From positions 372,001 to 436,000 of the forward strand of contig NC_089190.1 of assembly GCF_947507565.1 (NCBI RefSeq): a stretch of 64,000 nucleotides of DNA. The letters are read 5' to 3'. The notes beneath the pieces are model-generated. The model searched no databases and had not been told where the DNA came from. It saw only the letters and a list, made by a program, of their open reading frames with translations. A program made the translations under genes and the position numbers. This document shows positions 31,385 through 42,779 of this stretch, one piece after another (positions within the stretch are counted from its first letter, which is position 1; every line of letters starts with the position of its first letter). Source of the DNA: Oscarella lobularis (lineage: Eukaryota > Porifera > Homoscleromorpha > Homosclerophorida > Oscarellidae).

Positions 31385-34300
31385 ATGGCGACTGCAGTAG
31401 TGGGAAAAGTACCGCGCTTTGGCAGCGGCGGCGAGTGACGCGATTTTGCTGAACAACTCGCGTTCTTCTTCAAGGCCAACGCAATCACCGACGGAGGCCG
31501 GAAGAAGGCCATTTTACTCGCCAATTTACCGCGCGAGGCGTACAAAACCGCGAAGGACATCGTCCTTCCACGGAAATTGGACGAGGACGACGTCACCTAC
31601 GAGATACTCGTTAAAGCGATGGCCGAGCACACGAAACATGAGCGTTCGGTGCTTGTGGCGCGCAGCGAATTTGTGAATTTGGTGCGATTGGCCGAGGAAA
31701 ACGTTCGCGATTACGTGGCTCGACTAAAGCACGTGGCCAGCGACTGCAAGTTCCCGGACTGTTGCCGCCTAGAGCGGCTTCGCGATCGTTTTGTTGGCGG
31801 CATTCGTGATGACCGCATGGCGCGCAAGCTACTTGCCGAAAACCATAAACAGTTGACATTTGACAAGGCCGTCGAGATTTGTATCGGCATGGAGCATGCC
31901 GCCGAAGGAGCCACGACATTAGTTGGCGGCACACAGCGACAAGCCACAGCGGGCCAGGCCGAGCTTGTGTTCACGATAAAAAAGGGAGAAGCGAAGCCCT
32001 GTTTTCGATGTTTGGGGGCTCACTCACCGCAGACCTGTCCCAGGAAACAAGCTACATGTTTTCACTGCAAGAAGAAGAGACACGTCAGCCGGGCGTGCAT
32101 GCAAAAGAACCGCGGCGAAAAAGGACAATCCAGCACAAGCGCTGACGGAGACAAACGAGTGGAGAAACACGCAGTTAGAGTCGACAAGAAGGCAATCCAT
32201 GTTGTCGAAGAAGACGTTTTAAGTTCGGATTCGGACGAAGGCCAACTGTATGACTTGCGTAATACTAGAGCAAACGACGATACTACTTCCGCAGCGGAGT
32301 TGTTTCATATCGAATCCTCGGAAGATGCTTTCAAAGTGGTAGTGAATATTGATGGTCGGGAGGTACAGATGCAAGTGGACACTGGGGCCGCTGTGTCTGT
32401 GATAGGAGAGGCTGAATTCAAACAGACTTTTGGACCGAAAAGATGGAAGCAACTGAAGGCGTCTAGCCTGCGACTCTCGACATATACCGATGAGATCGTA
32501 CACCCCGTGGGAATGTGCTGGGTTCGAGCGACGCACAAAGGACAGTCGGAAAAAGTACCGCTACACGTATTGCCCGTCTCGGGGCCACCGTTATTCGGAC
32601 GGAACTGGCTACGCAAGATCAAGCTAAATTGGTCGCTGTTTAAGATGGAAAACGCTATAGAAGACCCGGTAAAGGAAATCTTGCAGCGCCATGAGGCAGT
32701 ATTCTCACCGGAGTTGGGGAAACTAAAAGGCATTAAGGCGAACATCGCAGTTAAAGCAGGAAGCACTCCTCGATATATTAAGGCCCGGACAGTTCCTCTG
32801 GCTCGGCGCGCGAAGGTCGACGAAGCACTAGAGAAGCTCCAGAGAGACAACGTCATACGCGCGGTACCACACAGCGACTGGGCGGCACCCATAGTCACAC
32901 CCGGAAAACCGGACGGATCGGTCCGTGCGTGCGGCGATTTCAAAACCACTGTCAACGCAGTCCTTGACGTGGACAAGTATCCGCTATCCCGTATTGACGA
33001 AATATTTGCCAATCTTAACGGAGGACAAAAATTCAGCGTGTTGGACTTAAAAACAGCATACTTGCAGATGGAGATGGAAGACTCTTCTAAGAAGTTTATG
33101 ACTGTCAATACACATCGCGGACTTTTCGAGTACCAACGTCTCCCCTTTGGGGTAGCATCCGCGCCTGCTATTTGGCAGCGGGCCATGGATCAAGTCTTAC
33201 AAGGATTGCCAATGGTGCAATGTTACCTCGATGACATTATTGTTACGGGAAGATCGACTGAAGAGCACTTGCAGATTTTAGAGGAAGTACTGACGCGACT
33301 GGAGACCCATGGTCTGAGAGCCAATAAGGCAAAATGCAAGTTTTTACAACCGTCCGTGACTTATTGCGGGCACGTCATTGCCGCCGATGGACTTTATCAA
33401 TCAAAGGACAAAACCGTGGCGGTTCGAGAAATGCCAAATCCGACGAATGTGGCTCAGCTACGCTCATTCTTAGGAATGGCGCAATACTATAGTCGCTTTC
33501 TTCCGAATCTGGCAACGCTGTTAGAGCCGTTGCACTCGCTGTTAAAAAGGGAGAAAGTTGGTCGTGGGGGGAAGAGCAGGAAGCGGCGTTTCAAGGCGTG
33601 AAAGCACTACTACAAAAAGAGCCAGTCCTAATGCATTTCGATCCCACGTTACCTGTCACGTTGGCGTGTGACAGTTCGTCGTATGGAATGGGAGCAGTGC
33701 TGTCTCATCGATTGCCTGACGGAGAGGAGCGACCTATTGCATTCGCCTCAAAGTCACTGAACAAAGCACAGCGCAATTACGCCCAGATTGAGAGAGAAGC
33801 ATTGGCTATCTATTGGGGAGTAAAAAGATTTCGATATTACTTGGAAGGCCGGGACAACTTTATTTTGCAAACGGATCACAAACCGTTGCGGTACATTATG
33901 GACCGGACTCGAGAGGTGCCAGAGACTGCAGCTGCACGACTCCAGCGATGGTGTCTGTTTCTAGGAGCATTTCGCTACTCTATCGAATTTCGACCGACAG
34001 AAAAACATGCAAACTGCTACGGGCTCTCTAGGCTACCTCTTCCTGGTGAAAAACAACCTGGCTCGACCGAAGAAACTGACAAATTGTATTATGCGTCGGT
34101 GCTAGACCCGTTGCCGGTCACCGCAAAGATGCTACGGCGAGCGACGCGGCAAGATCCTATCTTAGCAGTCGTGGCCGATGGCACGCTAAAAGGGTGGGAC
34201 TCGCACAACAGGGAGCCGGAGCTTAAACCGTTTTACGACCGTAAAGACAGTATCACCTCACATGAAGGAGTGTTGTTTTGGGGTTCTCGGGCTTTTGTGC

Positions 34301-35592
34301 CAGCAGCTTTGCGTGAACGAATGCTGGACGTGTTACATGAAGGTCATTTGGGAATGGCGAAGTCAAAGGCGGTAGCACGTGGCTATGTATGGTGACCGAA
34401 TCTAGACAAGGACATCGAGAAGATGATTCGCCGATGCCAAGGCTGTCAGGAGACAGCCGCCGCGCCCGCTGCAACACCTTTGCACCGCTGGGAATATCCG
34501 GCCAGAATTTGGCAGAGGCTGCACATTGATTTCGCCGGTCCTTTTCAAAGACGTATGTATCTTCTACTCGTCGACGCCTTCAGCAAATGGCCAGAAATAG
34601 TGGAAATGGAAAGCACGTCGGCGGAAGACACTATTGACGAGCTGAGAGCTATTTTCGCGCTGTTCGGTCTACCCGAACAAATTGTCTCGGACATTGGGCC
34701 GCAATTCACCTCGGAGGCATTTCAAAAGTTTACGTCGCGAAACGGGATAAAGCATGTCACGGGGGCGCCGTATCATCCAGCGACGAATGGCCTCGCCGAA
34801 CGTCTCGTCCGCAGTTTCAAACGCGCAATGAAAGCTGACACCTCGGCACGCTCGCATCGCACCAAATTAGCACAATTCTTACTGGCATACCGGACGGCCC
34901 CGCACACGACTACAGAGCAAACGCCGGCATCGATGCTCATAGGCCGCCCTCTGCGCACCAGGCTCGCCTTAGTGACGTCGGATGTTCGACAAACGGTCGA
35001 CGATCGCACCCTCGTCAATGCGCCACAGCGATTTCGAGAATTTAGATATGGCGAGACCGTTTGGGTTCGCAATTATCGTTCCACTATTCCATGGGTAAAA
35101 GGGTGGATATTGGAACGCACCGGCCCCGTGTCATACACGGTGGCTATAGGAGGTAACGTTGTTTGGAAACGACACGTTTCACAGCTTCGGGATGCCGAAG
35201 AGGATGACGAACCGACATCCGCGGAAAATCACACATCAGCGAGCAGAGAGAACACACGGCCTCTCGCTCAGGACCCTCGCGAATTGTCCACCGAGCAGCA
35301 ACCGACACAGGAGCCGACAACAAGGGCAAGCGAAGGAGAGGAAGCTGAAATCTGCGCACCTGGTCGAAGAGATGGTCCCGTCAGTCCGGGGCAAAGAGAA
35401 CGAGCAACCCAAGGAGAAAGAGTTACTTCTAGAGTGAGGCCGACTACACCTCCGCCAGCATCCGCAGCGCCTCAACCGGAAACGACGCCACGTCCAGAAC
35501 CAGTTGCCGCGGCTGGTACCGGAGCGCCACGACCTCAGCGCGAGAGGCAACGCCCCAGGTGGCACTCGGAATATGAGGTCGAATACTGCTAA
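31385..35592 (+). pseudogene. Gypsy Gag-Pol polyprotein with three lesions
   Basis: Start ATG 31385. Gag is followed by two zinc knuckles (CFRCLGAHSPQTC and CFHCKKKRHVSRAC, near 32000-32100). The protease has VDTGAAVSVIG near 32380. The reverse transcriptase has VLDLKTAYLQM and the active site CYLDDIIV near 33220. RNase H follows with LACDSSSYGMGAVL. The integrase has its zinc-binding His/Cys pairs, an IDFAGPF block with the first Asp, VSDIGPQFTS (the usual Asn is Ile here) and the Glu in PATNGLAERL. The tail is Pro/Thr/Glu-rich, with no chromodomain seen. Lesions: TGA at 31436-31438 where a Trp is expected, one missing base near 33557-33560 between reverse transcriptase and RNase H, and TGA at 34393-34395, again at an expected Trp. 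Translation as a working polyprotein is not possible from this copy. Confidence 0.95.
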
Positions 35593-35710
35593 TCATAAGT
35601 ACTGATTTTGTGGTGTGGTTGTTTGATTTTTTTTGTTTTTTTTTTGTGTGGCGGTTTGTGTCGTCTGTGCAGTAGGACCTCCCTTTCCGCGTTCGGTGGA
35701 GAAGGGGAGG

Positions 35711-35813
35711 TGTTAGGTACTAGGTAGGTTAGGTAGGCGCATGCTCGATGATTGTTGGTCCCCCGTATACACACACACTCTAAAGAATAGATCTCCTTAG
35801 TAAGGACACAACA
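35711..35813 (+). repeat. 3' LTR of the gypsy element
   Basis: 103 bp, same borders as the 5' copy, preceded by the polypurine tract. Confidence 0.95.
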
Positions 35814-36103
35814 AGCACTGTCGCTATAATGCGTCCAGCATAGAGAATTTTTTTCCATGACGTCTTTGGTATTGGGTGCCGGAAGCTTTGTCTGACCAGA
35901 GGACACAAATAAGTGGCTGTCGAGAAGCTCGTGCATAACGGGATTCAAATACTCCCGCCGCGTTCTATTGTCATCATCGGCCCCTTCTCCAACAAAATGC
36001 ACTTTAAGGGGATTTGTGCCAGTGAAATGATTTCGTTGAAAACCACGCCACTTGTCAGTTAATATATGCCGACGCCGAACATCCATGCGGTGGTAATTGA
36101 TAC

Positions 36104-36208
36104 TGTCCGCGCCGAATTTGTTGCAAACTATACGTACTCTTTGATATTAACTCTTGTAATTCGTGTACATGTGTAGTCTTCCCAATAAACCCCTCTCAAC
36201 TTGTAACA
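36104..36208 (+). repeat. LTR of a second, truncated gypsy-like element
   Basis: The sequence starts TGTCCGCGCC and ends CTTGTAACA, and is followed at once by TGGTGACAGGAG, a typical start of a primer-binding site. A Gag-like frame begins 25 bp later. An AATAAA signal (36184-36189) lies near the end. No partner LTR was seen in the window. Confidence 0.55.
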
Positions 36209-36232
36209 TGGTGACAGGAGTGTGCTAGATTC

Positions 36233-36484
36233 ATGGCTCACCACTCTGGTCGCCGACCAGCTTCGCTCAATCTTGCCAATCCAATGCACAAGGGAGACAA
36301 CTGGAAGCGTTCCAAGCGTGCATGGAAGCGCTTCGCCGCCACTGCGAAGCTACACCAAGAGGACCACAAAACACATGTCTCGACGCTCTGCAACAGAGCA
36401 GTCGACAATGACGTCAAATCCGGGATCTCCAGAATCGCCGAAGGGGATAGGGTCAAAGAAGCTCACGCGAATTACTTCTCGTAG
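36233..36484 (+). pseudogene. Gag N-terminal fragment of the second gypsy-like element
   Basis: From ATG 36233 the protein reads GDNWKRSKRAWK and then RFAATAKLHQEDHKTHVSTL, the wording of the start of gypsy Gag proteins. It closes after 83 codons, and no zinc knuckle or Pol follows. Confidence 0.55.
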
Positions 36485-36489
36485 GTCAA

Positions 36490-37225
36490 CTTTCCAAGGG
36501 TATTATGAGTTAAGTAACTTCTTACGCTACTATCTATACCTTCGGTAAGCTCCGGGGCGCTTTCTCTTTGCCAGGAAGAAGTGGGCGTGTTCTACTATCC
36601 TCCACTCATCGCCCGTTTAGCGACATTGCCATCTCACACGATAAGCGCAAAGCCAAAACCTAATAATGCGACGTACAATCAACTTGTTTGTACAAACAAA
36701 AGACGTAAAAATATCTCATTTTTTTACAAATTTTTCGCTTAACAACAACAATCTAATGCGCTCAAATGGTTGTTTTAATCTTAGAAAAGCATCAGAAAAA
36801 TAAAATTGACAATTACCTCCCAGCTAAAAAGAAGGAAAAAATTCTATATATGCGCCATTACTACTTATCTGACGATCGCCGTTTTCTCAATGATACATGC
36901 TAGCAGCGCGCCTGTTTTTCTGGCTTTGTTGTGCTCGTGACTTCTACAGAAGAGAAAAAACTCACATGTACCTGACACTCCTGAACACGCCCACTCGCCG
37001 TGCGGCGAAACTAAACTGCTAAAGCTCCTTACCCAGCCTTCAACAGAAGCATTTTGATTACTTCTAAGCGGCAAATAACAAGCGAAGTGAGGAAACGCAA
37101 CGTACTTGGAGTGATCTGTTTTAGAACGTGGCCTGACGTTCCCCGTTAGCGTAGGTGTAGCACTCTCGAAAACCAGTATTGTAGACCGATCTATCTCTGG
37201 CGACGACGCTTTGGATCTCTGCGAT
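36490..37225. other. No recognised gene
   Basis: AT-rich with short frames. A minus frame at 36865-37074 contains EHNKARKTGALLA and may be part of a transposase relic, but I cannot place it. Confidence 0.3.
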
Positions 37226-37229
37226 ACAT

Positions 37230-37445
37230 TCGCTTTTACCCGACCAGAAGACTCCCCTGACGAGCGTAAGAGCCAACGAACCCCTGCTGCTTAATCGACA
37301 TGGAGTTGTCAAGGACTTGCCGCACTGATCGATTTTCGGAAGCACCGCTTCTGGCCCTTTGCTGGCCAAACCAGTTTTCAATGGGATCTTGGTTAAAGTG
37401 CCCGCTGGGGAGAAAGCAGTCTTCTGATCCTTCCACGGTAAAAAG
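37230..37445 (-). pseudogene. P-element/THAP9-like transposase C-terminal fragment
   Basis: The minus frame reads GHFNQDPIENWFGQQRARSG, then ASENRSVRQVLDNSMSIKQQ. The F-x-Q-D-x-(I/L)-E-x-x-F-G core is the C-terminal signature of THAP9/P-element-type transposases. Flanking frames (37121-37462) show the same DNA read out of phase. It is a fragment only. Confidence 0.65.
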
Positions 37446-37719
37446 TACTTTACTAATTCCACGAACGAGTAAACTAAAATCGCCGTTTTAATACACGCTA
37501 ACCGATCTTTGATTTTGTATAGTAAGATCTACAGGATATGTCACACAAAAAAGGGCTTAAGTAATGAAACGTATTGTCCTGAAGGAGACATCTGTAATCG
37601 AACGAGAGTCAGCTCCACCATCACTCTGCCAAAATTTTGAGAATCTGGAGGAACAGTTTGCCGTTTAAAGACATTGCAGTAGATTTAGAAAGCTAAGGTG
37701 AAAAAAATTTTCTTTCTAA

Positions 37720-38575
37720 TTGTGTTTTAACCGTGGGTATCAGAAACCAGTAAATTTATCAGACGGAAAAGTGTTGCGAATCGTTTTAACAGAACATGAT
37801 AACAAAAATGTTTTGATATTTTTTCTAAATAATCCCTACAACAGCGCACAAATTGGCGGTAGGCTATATACAGATACCGTCGGCAAAGAAAGGAACACAT
37901 GTTCGATTAAGCAATGCAATGGTTCATACTCGTGTGTGGGTTGCTGTCCTGGACGATCTGCTGGTACATTTGCCTTTTTGTCGAAAATAGCAACCTTGAA
38001 GTGTCCTATCGCAAGCGCCCGACGTCGCAACTTTGATAGATACGGATACAACGACTAGCCAATGCTGTTGCTTTTGTAAGATGAGGTGACCATTGAAATT
38101 AAAAAACCTGGCGACGTGGCAGCCTTCAAAAAACAGTTTTGCCAATTGTGTTCTGTAGCTGGCAATTTTGTTGTGCCTTCAGATGGGATCGTCTTTGTGT
38201 GTCGCTTGGCGATACTAGGCCGCTTCCATTGATCAATCTTTGCATAGTTTTGAGTCAGCAAGTTTTGAGTCAGCTAGCCGTACCTTTTATTAGGGTCACT
38301 GACTATGGCACTAAACTACCCTGCTCTTTTTTCTGACTTCGCGCTACACCCAGCAGTGAAAGATTGCGTTGCAACAGATATCGGGTAAACAGAGAATGTC
38401 TTCGATGTCTCAATTATCTGTGAGAACGGAAGCTTTGTTTTTTTTCAAACTTCAGTACCCGGTACATTTACCAAATTGCGTGACAACAAAAACGTATATG
38501 AATTTGACACCATTGGACATGCGCCCAAACACAAGATGCAATTTTGGACGCAATATGGCGTTGAAATTTGAAAAT
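37720..38575 (+). pseudogene. Unrecognised coding remnants, several frames
   Basis: A 113-codon frame (37720-38058) with CSIKQCNGSYSCVGCC and TFAFLSKIATLKCPI is followed by pieces with DEVTIEIKKPGDVAAFKKQ near 38080, NYPALFSDFALHPAV near 38310 and VYEFDTIGHAPKHKMQFW near 38500. The composition looks like real protein broken by shifts and stops. I cannot name the family. Confidence 0.35.
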
Positions 38576-38832
38576 GACGTTAGAGGCCTTCTCACTGTCC
38601 TCCTATTCACCGTCGTTCTCATCACTGGATGATATTCGGGCTCGATCTGATATGGGAAGTTAACTGCAGTCCCAGGAGCTTCGGCGTCTGACTCGTCCGA
38701 CTCCTGGGCAGGAGAGGGGGAGTTGTCAAACGACTGTAGGACAACTTCGCTGTTTGGTTCACTGTCTGAATACGTATCATCTGATGCATCGTACTCAGAC
38801 GGCTGCTCTAAATTGTTCCCCAAGTCCTCCAT
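38452..38832 (-). CDS. Acidic N-terminal segment of an unknown protein
   Basis: From ATG 38832 the minus strand encodes about 65 residues rich in Glu, Asp and Ser (SEYDASDDTYSDSEPNSE), ending in NFPYQIEPEYHPVM. This resembles the PY-x-(F/Y)EPE start of a sponge and cnidarian zinc-finger family, but the family's cysteine region does not follow. The rest of the frame is probably intron or other DNA. Confidence 0.35.
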   Translation of the reverse strand: MEDLGNNLEQPSEYDASDDTYSDSEPNSEVVLQSFDNSPSPAQESDESDAEAPGTAVNFPYQIEPEYHPVMRTTVNRRTVRRPLTSFSNFNAILRPKLHLVFGRMSNGVKFIYVFVVTQFGKCTGY

Positions 38833-39426
38833 TAGCTAGAACGAAAAGGAGAGAAGTACTCTTTGTGACGTGTCCGCGTCCAGTACGAGGCGAATGCTTA
38901 ACGCCTAAAAGCACTGCCGTATGTAGGCCAGTGATTAGATTTTGGACACGCAGCCAGCTCCAACCTAGCTAATAGTAAAAGACCGAAAAGATCCAGTGCA
39001 GGAAAGGTACGCAAAGAATGACATGTCATACACCATTTCATTAGTGGTGGCGCTTCAATGTTTAAGAGCGCGATAGCATTCTATTTATGCCTCTGCGAAG
39101 TACTAAGCCATTAATAGCATGTCATAGTGATTTTACGTCTGCGAATGTGGCAGTTTTAGCAGCTTTTGGAAGCCGTAATTTTCGGTGCCATGATTTGAAC
39201 ACTGAGTATTATTTTTGGTAAAATGAATAAATAAGCAAGTAATAAATAATTTGAAAGAAAAAGGTTGTTCTTAAGGACGTGTATTACCCTCTGAAGTGCG
39301 CTAATTCCGTTGTAAATAATACTAATGGGTGGGGGATGTGCCTCCCTCTTGTCTATTTCCGCACGCGAAAGGCTTATGAATGTGTCAGTATTGCATCTTC
39401 TTATTGTCTGTTGACAACTGCTTCGA

Positions 39427-39641
39427 TGGCTCGGGCAGCTGGCGCTCATAGTGCCCTACCTCGCATGAAGTTCGTGGACTTGGTTAGGACGGTCACCGAT
39501 TCGGACACAGCAGTATCTTGGCTTCGGCAACAAGGTCTTCTTGCCGATGACCACGTGTGCGTATGCGGCCGACCGTGCCGCGAAATTCGTCGGCCGGGTC
39601 ACCCTGAAGGTCGAGCTTGGAGATGTCCGTTTTTAGATTGA
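39427..39641 (+). pseudogene. Merlin/ISXO2-like transposase N-terminal domain
   Basis: From ATG 39427 the sequence reads MKFVDLVRTVTDSDTAVSWL, then RQQGLLADDHVC, and a CVCGRPC cluster, ending in a tryptophan/cysteine-like WRCPFLD. This is the small zinc-binding head of IS1595/ISXO2-like (Merlin) transposases. The catalytic domain is absent downstream, so it is a fragment. Confidence 0.55.
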
Positions 39642-39829
39642 AAGTAAAAGTCTATCGACGCAGAAAGTGACCTAGAAAGCTGAGATCGATTAACTTATTT
39701 ATGTATTAAATGGGTTATTGTCTTTCTCTTTCTGCCTATAAAAACACCGACTGCCTGAAAATTTTTTTGCTTTGACGATTCCGAACGTGTTGCGGCTGTT
39801 ATGATGAGATCTTTTGCTGCATTAACACA

Positions 39830-40000
39830 CAGATGGTGCCTAGAAAACATTTTGAAGATATTTACCTTAACGAAGGACAGTTGAAGAGAGAACAAGCGGG
39901 TAAAGCAAGGAGACTGCTACCGTCGATTTCAAAAAAGTTGCTCCTCACTGAGACGCTGAGAACGCGGAACAGTCGGTGACAGATACGCCTGCGGAAGGCA
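39830..40000 (+). pseudogene. Possible THAP-domain end
   Basis: The frame VPRKHFEDIYLNEGQLKREQ followed by ARRLLPSI resembles the C-terminal half of a THAP zinc finger, where a C-x-x-H-F motif is normal; here the Cys is replaced (PRKHF). Weak evidence. Confidence 0.3.
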
Positions 40001-40289
40001 CTTCTTTCATAAACTACACTTTATGCCGAAAGCTTACTGGCCCGATTTCTTATGGAGAGCCGTTTTGTTGGTTTGTCTTCAAAAGAAGAGTGTTTCTAAA
40101 GTTTCTCGCCTTTACTACATATCGAAAAAGTCGGTCAGAAGTATGTACAATTATTGTAGCAAACGACAGACGTCAGAGGTTTGATGCAAAAGTACGCTTC
40201 AAGACGGCTTTTTTAAAATTTGGAAGAATTTATGTGCAATTCGCTTTGCGTAAACCAAGCGTTTATGTAAGAGAACTGCCAGTAGAGCT

Positions 40290-40507
40290 TCAAAGGCATA
40301 GCAAACGAGAGGAATCCCAATCAACCGTTTAGAGGACATTGAGAAGGTTTGGGTTAAGCCTAAAGAGCTGAATAGAATTGCTTCCCAGAGCGACGAAGGA
40401 CGTAAAAATATTTTTTTGGAAACCATTGTGGCAGCAATTTATACCCCAGATATGTTGGTGTTCCTCAACAAAGCTGGCTTTCTTATATTCAACTGTTATA
40501 GACGGTA
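40290..40507 (+). pseudogene. BEN-like domain fragment
   Basis: An open frame reads KVWVKPKELNRIASQSDEG, then RKNIFLETIVAAIYTPDML, which follows the BEN pattern (strand, helix, and a final L..x(Y/F)(T/S).(D/E)(M/E)L helix). The stop follows within 16 codons. It could be a relic of a cargo gene like the one in the CACTA element. Confidence 0.35.
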
Positions 40508-40804
40508 GGCGAATTCGCTGCAAAGCACGCCTGCATAAAAGGTAACTGCTCTCTGTTGTGGAGGCAGGATCAGCGCAATAGCTGCCATACCAATTAATGC
40601 GGTGTTAGATGTCAATCTTTGCTCTCATGGCAATAATAGGAAACATTTTTGACGTTTTGCTGTCTCGCTTTATAGGATTTGCTTCTCATTATATGGTTTA
40701 CATGGACAATGCCTTTTGTATCATATTTCTAAATATCTAATTTTCTTCGTGGTGTAGGCGTCCTTTTCAAGCTTTTTTCAGCATTCAGTTTGGACATGAA
40801 CAAG

Positions 40805-41065
40805 CATTTAGGGTCGCAAAAATGCGCATTGCAGGGCAAAAAGGATGCCTACACTTCAAATAGGCGCAATCGGGTTAAAGTGGGATGAATCTATTTCAAA
40901 CGGATGCATCAGGGCCATGAAAAGATGCAACCTTTTCAAATCACACAGGGCCATAAAGGGATGCGCCCGTTTCAAAACGATGCATTACAAAACCATAAAG
41001 GAATGCAACCATTTTAAATAGTTGCAATATGGCGATAAAAGAATGCATATTTTTCAAATAGAGGC
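40805..41065. repeat. Diverged tandem repeat, period about 37-42 bp
   Basis: The pattern GGCCATAAAAGGATGCAACC-TTTTCAAATAG is seen about six times (near 40836, 40880, 40913, 40950, 40991 and 41030) with many substitutions. Confidence 0.7.
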
Positions 41066-42098
41066 AAGTCAATCTTGCAGAGGAATCTTAGCAATGGCAT
41101 TGTTTCTAATTAAAAGACATTTAATCGGCACAGAGAGCCAATCTATCGTCGATTCTTTTGTTATCGATTTTCTACAAAAGAAATTGCGAAACGTTGACGT
41201 GGATCACGTCGGCGTTCTACGCTGTATCTACGATGTGTTGGTGCTTATCCAAGAATAGGACGACGTCTGCATCTTTCCTCGCGATGAGAAGAACAAACGA
41301 CACACTACTGGATCCTGCATTGCTAAAGAATCACCCACCTTTCACAATTCTACATCTCCTGGGGAGCGGCTTGCCGTCACCTTCAGATAGCTAGCTACCG
41401 GAGACGTTATGCAAACTATTACCTTTAGTTATTGATTTGGACATTCTTCAGTATGCATACTATGCAACATTATCAAACATGCCTGTACAGTGATATGAAA
41501 TCCTCTAAGACTATTCTATCGGCAGTATAGGTGGAAAGCACCTTGTTATTCAGGCACCAAAAGGAGCTGGCTCTCTATATTATAACTACTGTATAAACAT
41601 ACATATAGCATTGTTTTATTTGCCGTCTGCGACGCCAAATATTGTTTTAAACTACTAAATATCGGCAACTGAGGAAGCCATTTGGACAGACGCGTACTCA
41701 AAAATTCCTCTTTCGGAAATGCCTCGAAGAAAATGAGGTAAATATAACTCAGCCGGAACATATTAAAGGTTGCCCTTAACCATTACCTTATTTATGTCTT
41801 GGAGACGCTTCATTTCCCTTAAATGGAATTGCTGCTTAGAAACCCCTTTAATTAGTGCGATATTTTCTTCAAATTTCCTACGAAAATCCAATCTTTTCAC
41901 GACAAAGACGTGTCCATCGAAGGATTGACATTCTGATTGGGTTGTAGACGCTTATCCGAGTCAGCGTAGCGTTTACGGAAGAAATAGAATTCATGCGTAA
42001 CATGTATGTTTATCTCTTTGCAGGTGACGCTACATAAACTTTGATACATGCAAATTAATACTGCAACGATTTGTTTAATTATTGAATAGCAAATTAAA
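41066..42098. other. AT-rich DNA, no recognised gene
   Basis: Short frames at 41022-41394 are not recognisable. The remainder shows nothing I can support. Confidence 0.35.
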
Positions 42099-42714
42099 TT
42101 AACTTATTCCTTTATACTTTTTCATTTTGTTTGATCGTAGTTTAGCCTTAAATTTAGTGTCGCGAAGGCCAAGGAATGTCCTCCCGCTAACATCATCACC
42201 AACGACTCTCAGTGCATCCCTCACCTGATCCCATGCGCCTCGGATTTTGCTGCGGGTAGTTTCCTTTCCTTCTATTCTTCCACCGCCGATGTCGCCTTCT
42301 TTCCCTCCTTTCGTGCAGCCGCCTTCAGTTTCGCCGCCCCCTTCTTTGCAATATCCGCTGCGATTGGGTAAAATTTCTTCAATTCTTTGATGGCGGTGTG
42401 ACAGACTCAGAATATAACTAAATTTGGGTACACAATGATAGATAAATTTATGTATTACTTTTCCACAACCAAAAAGCTTCGAAGAATAAGGTTACCTCTC
42501 AGTTAACTTTATGATCATGATCTTTGTCTTCAAGGACACACTTTCGGACTATTTGCAGAAGCTCTGCAAAAATGCAATGAATATTTAAAACTAGACAGTG
42601 TAGGCAACGCGACGTGATTTCTGCATCCTCTCTCATAGAGCCACCAGCGCTTCCGTCGATCTCGTCGTAGTGCCGTTCACTGTCACCTGAGGTAGCAGAA
42701 CCAGTAAGCGTCAA
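42099..42714 (-). CDS. Possible exons of an unknown gene
   Basis: A minus frame ending at 42099 reads ETTRSKIRGAWDQVRDALRV, then VGDDVSGRTFLGLRDTKFKA, after a Gly-rich stretch; it looks coding. About 150 bp upstream a second minus frame (42714-42499) has SGDSERHYDEIDGSAGG and LHCLVLNIHCIFAELL. No splice model joins them with certainty and no family is recognised. Confidence 0.35.
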
Positions 42715-42779
42715 ATTTTTATTAACATTAAAATTGAAATATTTAAATTAAAAAATGAAAATTAAGAATGGCTGTTTAA

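Larger units (their letters stand above)
31253..35813 (+). mobile_element. Nearly intact Ty3/gypsy retrotransposon
   Basis: 103-bp LTRs (31253-31355 and 35711-35813) begin TGTTAGGTACTAGG and end GACACAACA. They differ at only two positions, which points to a young insertion. The 5-bp sequence AGCAC is duplicated at both sides (31248-31252 and 35814-35818). A primer-binding site candidate starting TGGCGTAGTCGAC follows the 5' LTR after one base. A purine-rich tract (GGAGAAGGGGAGG) lies directly before the 3' LTR. The single gag-pol frame has three lesions. The element lies in the right terminal repeat of the HIRAN/DDE transposon. Confidence 0.95.
23600..36090 (-). pseudogene. HECT-type E3 ubiquitin ligase (G2E3-like) torn by insertions
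   Basis: The pieces lie in HECT order along the minus strand. 36086-35827: VRRRHILTDKWRGF, LKVHFVGEGADDD and RREYLNPVMHELL, the N-lobe start. At the insertion point 35825/27931 the frame joins YAGRI to MQEGPYAPVF. 27820-27730: IIFDKVDPTTEESPDEDLRKK. 27475-27336: FMFLKDNVPLAYHLL and SADKILNLFQ. 26120-26080: RAIEMRFRNFYVAIE. 23835-23600: ANILRFLTGCPNVPIVGF and the active-site block SASTCAMTLRF with the catalytic Cys. A one-base slip in an A-run near 35857, stops, and three large insertions destroy it. Active relatives pass ubiquitin from an E2 to substrates. The span listed includes the foreign inserts. Confidence 0.7.

Noticed and set aside
32305-33186. 293-codon minus-strand frame
   Set aside because: Antisense of the gypsy protease and reverse transcriptase region; no motif of its own.
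40805-41065. Regularly spaced repeats that could suggest a CRISPR-like array
   Set aside because: Units are diverged along their whole length with no constant repeat and unique spacer pattern, and the DNA is from an animal.
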